The notes under the pieces were generated by a model that saw nothing but the letters and a program-made list of their open reading frames with translations, had not been told where the DNA came from and searched no databases. Both the position numbers and the translations under genes were made by a program. Of a stretch of 5,625 bases of DNA, positions 1 through 3,752 are shown piece after piece. How positions within the stretch are numbered: position 1 is the stretch's first letter; each line of letters starts with the position of its first letter. The DNA comes from CAZSTA01 sp964609495 [NCBI: uncultured bacterium] (GTDB taxonomy: Bacteria; CAZSTA01), in the NCBI GenBank assembly GCA_964609495.1, contig CAZSTA010000226.1, positions 1-5,625 on the forward strand, written 5' to 3'.

Positions 1-289
1 TTAGCTCATTTACTGGCCTATTCCACCCAAATGATCTTCCAAAATCTCCGTGAAGCATCTTCCACACCCATTTGATATACTGAAGATGCATAGGCCTATC
101 TAAATCATACTGTTTTTTCAGAGCAGCAATTTGGGCTTCATCAACACGGGTGCCTTGCGATTCCAACAACATTACGTAGGAAGTCAAATAATCACCGGGA
201 GGAAGTTGAATAATAATAAAGGCAACCACAGATACTACCAGCAGGACAACGATCATATAAAGAATTCGACGAAGGACATAAGATAGCAT
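1..289 (-). CDS. DppB-type ABC importer permease (permease-1), N-terminal part
   Basis: This is the first 96 codons of an inner-membrane permease subunit of a peptide/oligosaccharide (Dpp/Opp family) ABC importer, cut by the left window edge. The ATG at 289-287 is preceded by GAGGGG (301-296) at 6 nt, which fixes the start. The protein opens MLSYVLRRILYM, then has a transmembrane helix (about residues 9-29), the family hallmark QLPPGDYLTSY (28-38), and a periplasmic segment with DEAQIAALKKQY (50-61) and the LHGDFGRSF motif (79-87) found in DppB/OppB proteins. About two thirds of residues match permease-2 over the same stretch with no gaps, so the two are paralogues. It follows SBP-1 by 67 bp, with a hairpin in the spacer, and should be co-transcribed with it. 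The EAA loop and remaining helices lie outside the window. DppB-type rather than DppC-type is well supported; the substrate is not. Confidence 0.95.
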   Translation of the reverse strand, partial: MLSYVLRRILYMIVVLLVVSVVAFIIIQLPPGDYLTSYVMLLESQGTRVDEAQIAALKKQYDLDRPMHLQYIKWVWKMLHGDFGRSFGWNRPVNEL

Positions 290-308
290 CTTTATCCCCT
301 CGATAGAA

Positions 309-344
309 TTTCTGCCCGGCAAGATACGGAAAGCCGGGCAGAAA
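309..344 (-). promoter_or_regulatory. Intercistronic hairpin between SBP-1 and permease-1
   Basis: A perfect 12-bp inverted repeat (309-320 with 333-344, core CTGCCCGGC) encloses a 12-nt loop, 12 bp after the SBP-1 stop codon and 19 bp before the permease-1 ATG. On the transcribed strand the second arm is followed by TTCTATCG, not a run of U, so it does not look like a complete intrinsic terminator. By analogy with hairpins between SBP and permease genes in other importer operons, it probably protects the upstream SBP message from 3' decay or attenuates read-through, giving more SBP than permease. That role is inferred. Confidence 0.75.
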
Positions 345-356
345 ATTTAGCTCTAA

Positions 357-2300
357 TTACTCTTGCTTGAGGAAGAATTGTTCGGGATGATAAGGATAGA
401 ACCATAACTCATCCCAAACCCAGGCGCCTTTTTCTGGGATATTGCGCAAATTATTCTTAGCTATAATAGGCTGAGGAGCCATACCCACAACCCCAATTGT
501 CCAGAGATTCTCAGCCTGGGAGCGCAATATATTTTTGCCCCACTCTACATCTAGGGTTTCCTGCCACTTTTCCCACCACTCGAAAAGTTGCTTTATGTCA
601 TCAGGGGGCTCTTCGCCTTCTGCTCCTCCGGTCTCATACCATTGCGCCCATAGTGGACACCAATCCCTATCATCTCCCACGCCGGGAACAAACCACCTAC
701 GATCCAGAGGACCAAAGCAATCGACACTTGCATCTCCGTGCCATAGAGCCATCGGAGATAAATTCGCGCGATATTGCGTTCCGACTAGCGTTCTGGTGCC
801 TTCTTTTAACTTTACATCAATACCGACTCTCCCCCAGTATTCCACCACTAGCTCAGAAACTTCCCTCTTTGGCGTCTCACTTTGGAAGAAATTAAACGTC
901 CAACCTAACTTCTTGCCATCGGGACGCAGACGATATTCGCGGTTTTCATCCCACTTCAGACCCATCTCATCTAGAAGAGCATTAGCTTTGTCGGGATCAT
1001 GTTCAGCGTAGGCAGTGGCAAATTCTGGCTCAATATACTTAGAGCCATCTATGAAGGTCATCTGGCGAGGAACTCCTAACCCAAAGAAGATAACATCGTT
1101 AATCTCCTCTCGATCAATGGCTAAGGACAAAGCTTGGCGGAATCTTAAATCTCGGAATATATCCCGTAGAACAGTATCCTCCTCATAGGTCATATTGACC
1201 TGATATACAACTTCTGAGCCCTTACCACTGCTCCATAGAAGCACTCGGTAATCGCCTTGCTCTGCGTTCTCCTTATAAAGAGGATAGTTCAGCACGCTGG
1301 TATTAAAGCCTGCGCAGTCAAGCTCTCCACTTACTATCTTGGCATTATACATCTCTACGTTCTCGACTTTTTTAATGAGGATTTTGTCGATATAGGGAAG
1401 TTGGTTTCCAGCGGTATCTACCTTCCAGTAGTAGGGATTCCTCTCGAAAGTGCTTATATCCGTCCCATACTTTGCAAGATAGTAAGGAAGGACAGTAGGA
1501 AGATCAGGATTTTCCAGTGGTTGACCGCACCAGGAGCGTCTCTTATTCTCAAATAACTGATACCAATAGTCGAGTCCCGCGTCCTTGGCCATCTCCTCCA
1601 GCTCCTCTATAGGAGCGTATTTAGGATGGAATTGCTTTAGATAGTGTTTAGGCTCTATACCATACATCCAATGAGCAAGCTGGAGCAGTATAGCCGCGTA
1701 TGGCTCGGCGAAGTGGAGGGACACCGTATAATCGTCTATCTTCTTTACTTCCATTGGTTCATCACCTGGAGACCACTGCTTGGGTAAGACAGGGGTGAGA
1801 TCCTCGTTCAAAATAATATCCTCATACCAGAACATAATGTCATCCGCGGTGAAAGGCTCCCCATCTGACCACTTCATTCCCTTCCTTAGATGTATGGTTA
1901 AAGTCTTTTTATCCTCAGAAAGCTCGTAAGCCTTCGCCACACCGGGAACTATAGTTGAAAGATCGTAATCTATACGAAACAAATTGTCCAATCCCAGCAG
2001 ACTTATACCATCTCCCCAATAGCCAAGATATACCCGAGCTAGATAGAGTGTTCCTCCATATTGACCGGTCTCCTCCACGGGCTCAATCACCATTACGTCC
2101 TCGGGCAATCTCTCTTCCAAGGCAGGAAGTTCCCCCGCTGCTACAAGTTCTGCCAGCATCGGGGCTTCATTGAACTTCTCCGGTAGTGGGCCAGTTTCGA
2201 CCCCTCTAGGAGTGAATATAGGACCTTCCTCCGCTGATACTACTGAAGATACAACTAGGATAACCGCTAAGCAACTAATAAGTAGTAAACCTCTCTTCAC
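357..2300 (-). CDS. Family 5 extracellular solute-binding protein (SBP-1), peptide/oligosaccharide ABC importer
   Basis: This is a complete 647-residue periplasmic binding protein that captures a ligand and delivers it to a Dpp/Opp-type permease. The start is GTG (2300-2298), supported by AAGGAGG at 8 nt. Residues 1-23 form a type I signal peptide (MKRG, hydrophobic core, VSA before EE). The mature part has the SBP_bac_5 features: GQYGGTLY (79-86), the family signature around AKAYELSEDKKT (122-133) and LRKGMKWSDG (138-147), FTADDIMFW (150-158), VDTAGNQLPYIDK (294-306), LRFRQALSLAIDR (385-397), DPDKANALLDEMGLKWD (435-451), EYRLRPDGK (455-463) and a C-terminal AKNNLRN (614-620). It is about 100 residues longer than E. 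coli DppA or OppA, as in the long subgroup to which many Thermotoga oligosaccharide binders belong. Many tryptophans, especially 546-600, are compatible with a sugar ligand, but that is inference. It is paired with permease-1 downstream and has its own promoter region upstream. A peptide ligand remains possible. Confidence 0.95.
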   Translation of the reverse strand: MKRGLLLISCLAVILVVSSVVSAEEGPIFTPRGVETGPLPEKFNEAPMLAELVAAGELPALEERLPEDVMVIEPVEETGQYGGTLYLARVYLGYWGDGISLLGLDNLFRIDYDLSTIVPGVAKAYELSEDKKTLTIHLRKGMKWSDGEPFTADDIMFWYEDIILNEDLTPVLPKQWSPGDEPMEVKKIDDYTVSLHFAEPYAAILLQLAHWMYGIEPKHYLKQFHPKYAPIEELEEMAKDAGLDYWYQLFENKRRSWCGQPLENPDLPTVLPYYLAKYGTDISTFERNPYYWKVDTAGNQLPYIDKILIKKVENVEMYNAKIVSGELDCAGFNTSVLNYPLYKENAEQGDYRVLLWSSGKGSEVVYQVNMTYEEDTVLRDIFRDLRFRQALSLAIDREEINDVIFFGLGVPRQMTFIDGSKYIEPEFATAYAEHDPDKANALLDEMGLKWDENREYRLRPDGKKLGWTFNFFQSETPKREVSELVVEYWGRVGIDVKLKEGTRTLVGTQYRANLSPMALWHGDASVDCFGPLDRRWFVPGVGDDRDWCPLWAQWYETGGAEGEEPPDDIKQLFEWWEKWQETLDVEWGKNILRSQAENLWTIGVVGMAPQPIIAKNNLRNIPEKGAWVWDELWFYPYHPEQFFLKQE

Positions 2301-2308
2301 TTCTCTTC

Positions 2309-2315
2309 CCTCCTT
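2309..2315 (-). promoter_or_regulatory. Ribosome-binding site of SBP-1 (decides the GTG start)
   Basis: AAGGAGG on the minus strand ends 8 nt before the GTG at 2300-2298. No ATG lies in this position, and the residues following the GTG (MKRGLLL) form a normal signal-peptide n-region, so GTG is the real initiation codon. Confidence 0.9.
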
Positions 2316-2385
2316 TGTAAAATTGAATTTTTGAGAATCTCATCTTTTGCTCGTCTTTATATCTCTTCTAAGTTATGCGGAAAAA

Positions 2386-2396
2386 ATCACCTCCTT
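2386..2396 (-). promoter_or_regulatory. Isolated perfect anti-Shine-Dalgarno match in the SBP-1 leader
   Basis: AAGGAGGTGAT on the minus strand is an 11-nt perfect complement of the usual bacterial 16S rRNA 3' end (AUCACCUCCUU). It lies about 85 nt upstream of the SBP-1 start and serves no gene: the only nearby frames are eight codons or shorter. If transcription starts from the TATAAT at 2411-2406, the element would sit within about 4 nt of the mRNA 5' end. That is the placement of the Bacillus 'Stab-SD' elements (cry3A type), where a bound ribosome protects mRNA from decay. The match is directly visible; the stabilising role is inferred. Confidence 0.5.
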
Positions 2397-2405
2397 CATA
2401 CTATA

Positions 2406-2411
2406 ATTATA
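2406..2411 (-). promoter_or_regulatory. Possible second promoter -10 element (P2) for SBP-1
   Basis: TATAAT on the minus strand is a perfect sigma-70/sigma-A -10 hexamer about 106 nt upstream of the SBP-1 start. No good -35 exists at 16-18 nt upstream (best is CTTCGT or TTCGTC), so it would be weak or activator-dependent. In AT-rich DNA a chance hexamer is quite possible. It is kept because an AGTTCT direct repeat lies just upstream and the Shine-Dalgarno-like element just downstream. Confidence 0.3.
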
Positions 2412-2432
2412 CAGTACCTCTAGCTTTGACGA

Positions 2433-2449
2433 AGAACTCTTGTAGAACT
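2433..2449. repeat. Two direct copies of AGAACT, 11 bp apart
   Basis: AGAACT occurs at 2433-2438 and 2444-2449 on the plus strand (AGTTCT on the transcribed strand), one helical turn apart. The centre is about 42 bp upstream of the start predicted from the TATAAT at 2411-2406, where a class II activator would bind. The repeats are short, and the more upstream one also forms part of an arm of a leader stem-loop, so chance is a serious alternative. Confidence 0.3.
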
Positions 2450-2489
2450 AAGGTATCAGCATCCTAATTCCAGCTCTAAAACAAAATAT

Positions 2490-2506
2490 GTTTAACTTAA
2501 TTAAAC
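2490..2506. promoter_or_regulatory. Operator-like palindrome at the SBP-1 transcription start
   Basis: GTTTAACTTAATTAAAC has perfect 6-bp arms (GTTTAA/TTAAAC) around 5 bp and covers about +1 to +17 of the transcript predicted from the promoter at 2542-2514. This is a classical repressor position. The flanked half-site TTAGTTTAA on the minus strand loosely recalls the TTAGTTT half-sites of XylR/ROK-family operators, but the other half (TTAAACATA) does not keep that extension. No regulator gene is in the window, so the cognate protein is unknown, and the low-complexity AT sequence weakens the case. Confidence 0.4.
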
Positions 2507-2513
2507 TAATTTC

Positions 2514-2542
2514 ACTATATCATAAAGCCTAAAAGATGTCAA
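2514..2542 (-). promoter_or_regulatory. Sigma-70-type promoter for SBP-1/permease-1
   Basis: On the minus strand there is a perfect -35 TTGACA (2542-2537), a 17-bp spacer and TATAGT (2519-2514), five of six matches to TATAAT. The predicted start is near 2507, leaving a leader of about 207 nt before the SBP-1 GTG. The element lies 30 bp beyond the terminator-like hairpin that ends the upstream unit, which is a sensible order. Confidence 0.75.
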
Positions 2543-2571
2543 CCTCTCATTAATCTTTGACAAATAAAATA

Positions 2572-2627
2572 GGATATAGGATCACCAACTCACGAATTCA
2601 TTCATTGGGTTTACATATCCTATATCC
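2572..2627 (-). terminator. Probable terminator after permease-2
   Basis: A perfect 11-bp inverted repeat (2617-2627 with 2572-2582, GGATATAGGAT) lies about 60 bp after the permease-2 stop. On the transcribed strand it is followed by TATTTTATTTG, a broken U-tract. The 34-nt loop is longer than usual for an intrinsic terminator, although CCAA and TTGG within it can extend the structure. The stem is AT-rich, so termination may be inefficient. The site separates the upstream cassette from the SBP-1 promoter. Confidence 0.5.
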
Positions 2628-2659
2628 CCCTTAATATCCTTAATAATTACTGAAGAGAA

Positions 2660-2697
2660 TCACAATAAATTCAAGAAATAAATCATTTATCCTCCTC
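2660..2697 (-). other. Shine-Dalgarno plus ATG abutting the permease-2 stop, with only an 8-codon frame
   Basis: GAGGAGGA (2697-2690), within the last codons of permease-2, is followed by TAA (2689-2687) and directly by ATG (2686-2684). That frame encodes MIYFLNLL and stops at 2662-2660. This is what a translationally coupled downstream gene, normally dppC, would look like at its start. It may be a relic of a deleted dppC, or simply two GGA glycine codons next to a chance ATG. The 4-nt spacing after AGGAGG is rather short. Confidence 0.3.
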
Positions 2698-3682
2698 GAC
2701 TTTCATATCTAATACGAGGATCTACCCAAACCAACAGAAGGTCAGAGACAAGGGTCCCTATCACTGTCAAGAAAGTCAGGAACATAATAGTGCTTCCCGC
2801 TAAAAACATATCCTGACTCATCAAAGCTCGAAAAAGCAGAGGACCCGTAGTGGGCAGACTAAGGACTATCGCCGTGAGAGTTTCCCCAGAAACAATAGCC
2901 GGAAGGGTCCAACCTATAGTGCTTATTATAGGATTAATCGCGACCCTCACTGGATACTTGAAGAGAAGGGTCCTCTCCGCCACTCCCTTAGCCCTAGCGG
3001 TGATGACATATTGTTTGCGAAGCTCATCCAATAGACATCCCCGCATAACTCGAATGAGACCAGCGGTGCCCGCCGTGCCAATAACTATTATCGGAATGGG
3101 AAAGTGTTTTAGCATATCCCAAATTTTCGCGAAATTCCAGGGGGCTAACTCATACTCCGGGGAGAAAAGACCGGTCACACTGAGTCCAAGATATTTGAAG
3201 AAGACAAACATCAATATCAAAGCCAGGAGGAAGTTAGGAGTAGCCAGGCCGATAAAACCAAATACAGTGAAGGTGTAATCACCAAGAGAATACTGATGAG
3301 TAGCTGAATAAATCCCGATAGGAACGGCGACGATATAGACGAAAACAAGAGTAGAAAGCGATATCATCACCGTCAATGGCAATCGCTCAGCTATTAGATC
3401 TCTCACTGGTTTATTCCATTCAAAGGACCTCCCAAAATTCCCGTGAAGCATTTTCCACGTCCACATAAAATACTGTTGATACATCGGTAAATCCAAGTAA
3501 TATTGTTTTCTCAGGGAGGCAATTTGTGCTTCGTCAATATCCTGGCCTTGGGTCCTTAATTGCATTATATAAGAGGTTAAATAATCACCAGGGGGAAGCT
3601 GAATAATAACGAAAGCAACGATAGAAATCACGAATAGAATAATAAACATATAAAGAACTCGGCGAATAATATATGATGTCAT
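2687..3682 (-). CDS. DppB-type ABC importer permease (permease-2)
   Basis: This is a complete 331-residue integral membrane permease of the Dpp/Opp importer family, the usual DppB length. The start is ATG at 3682-3680 with AAGG at 7 nt (within AGGAAGG). Likely helices are about 9-29, 103-125, 137-164, 194-211, 250-275 and 295-320. Motifs visible are QLPPGDYLTSY (28-38), LHGNFGRSF (79-87), ATPNFLLAL (147-155), the ATPase-docking EAA-like loop YVITARAKGVAERTL (225-239) and the C-terminal DPRIRY (321-326). It should pair with a DppC-type subunit and two ATPases to import the ligand delivered by SBP-2. It is 70 bp downstream of SBP-2, with a hairpin in the spacer, and is followed by no DppC or ATPase gene but by a 386-bp gap and another SBP-permease cassette. 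The missing partners are the oddity. The assignment to the DppB type is secure; the substrate is not. Confidence 0.97.
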   Translation of the reverse strand: MTSYIIRRVLYMFIILFVISIVAFVIIQLPPGDYLTSYIMQLRTQGQDIDEAQIASLRKQYYLDLPMYQQYFMWTWKMLHGNFGRSFEWNKPVRDLIAERLPLTVMISLSTLVFVYIVAVPIGIYSATHQYSLGDYTFTVFGFIGLATPNFLLALILMFVFFKYLGLSVTGLFSPEYELAPWNFAKIWDMLKHFPIPIIVIGTAGTAGLIRVMRGCLLDELRKQYVITARAKGVAERTLLFKYPVRVAINPIISTIGWTLPAIVSGETLTAIVLSLPTTGPLLFRALMSQDMFLAGSTIMFLTFLTVIGTLVSDLLLVWVDPRIRYESRGG

Positions 3683-3702
3683 CTTTTAACCTTCCTATAT
3701 AT

Positions 3703-3737
3703 GAGGACTTCTGTCCCAAAACAGGACAGAAGTCCTC
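3703..3737 (-). promoter_or_regulatory. Intercistronic hairpin between SBP-2 and permease-2
   Basis: A perfect 14-bp inverted repeat (3703-3716 with 3724-3737, core GGACTTCTGTCC) has a 7-nt loop. It lies 15 bp after the SBP-2 stop and 20 bp before the permease-2 ATG. The transcribed strand continues ATATATAGGAAGG, with no U-tract, so it is not a standard terminator. It occupies the same place as the 309-344 hairpin of the other cassette but shares no sequence with it. The likely role, inferred, is to stabilise the SBP message 3' end or attenuate permease expression. Confidence 0.8.
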
Positions 3738-3752
3738 GTGAATTAGTCTTAA

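Larger units (their letters stand above)
2301..2686. other. 386-bp intergenic control region between the two cassettes
   Basis: No credible gene lies here on either strand; base composition is AT-rich compared with the flanking genes. Read on the minus strand, it contains a terminator-like hairpin (2627-2572), a promoter (2542-2514), a palindrome at the predicted transcription start (2506-2490), a leader stem-loop (arms 2470-2463 and 2453-2445, one bulged U and one G-U pair, loop of 9), a direct repeat of AGTTCT 11 bp apart, a second perfect TATAAT, an isolated AAGGAGGTGAT and the SBP-1 ribosome-binding site. This shows that SBP-1/permease-1 is probably a separately controlled transcription unit rather than the tail of the upstream one. 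Confidence 0.8.

Noticed and set aside
309-344. Intrinsic terminator between SBP-1 and permease-1
   Set aside because: There is no U-tract after the stem on the transcribed strand, and the permease ribosome-binding site follows at once, so full termination is unlikely. The same reasoning holds for 3703-3737.
497-1011. Two open frames on the plus strand inside SBP-1
   Set aside because: They lie wholly antisense to a well-supported SBP gene, have no recognisable protein features and look like shadows of its codon usage. The same applies to the plus-strand frames at 1257-1556, 1955-2173 and 2850-3278.
2262-2282. Lipobox-like LISC at residues 7-10 of SBP-1
   Set aside because: The cysteine lies in the middle of the hydrophobic core, too close to the N-terminus, with about 12 more hydrophobic or small residues after it. 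The VSA/EE signal peptidase I site explains the sequence better.
2319-2331. AAAATTGAATTTT palindrome close to the SBP-1 ribosome-binding site
   Set aside because: It is made only of A/T runs around one G, expected by chance in this AT-rich leader, and would form a very weak hairpin.
2386-2396. Remnant of a 16S rRNA 3' end on the plus strand (ATCACCTCCTT)
   Set aside because: Only these 11 bases match; the flanks show no 16S helix 45 sequence. It is simply the complement of a Shine-Dalgarno-like element on the transcribed strand.
2557-2585. Divergent plus-strand promoter using the TTGACA at 2557-2562
   Set aside because: No acceptable -10 lies 16-18 bp downstream on the plus strand and there is no plus-strand gene to serve. 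It does form an inverted pair with the -35 TTGACA of the minus-strand promoter, probably by chance.
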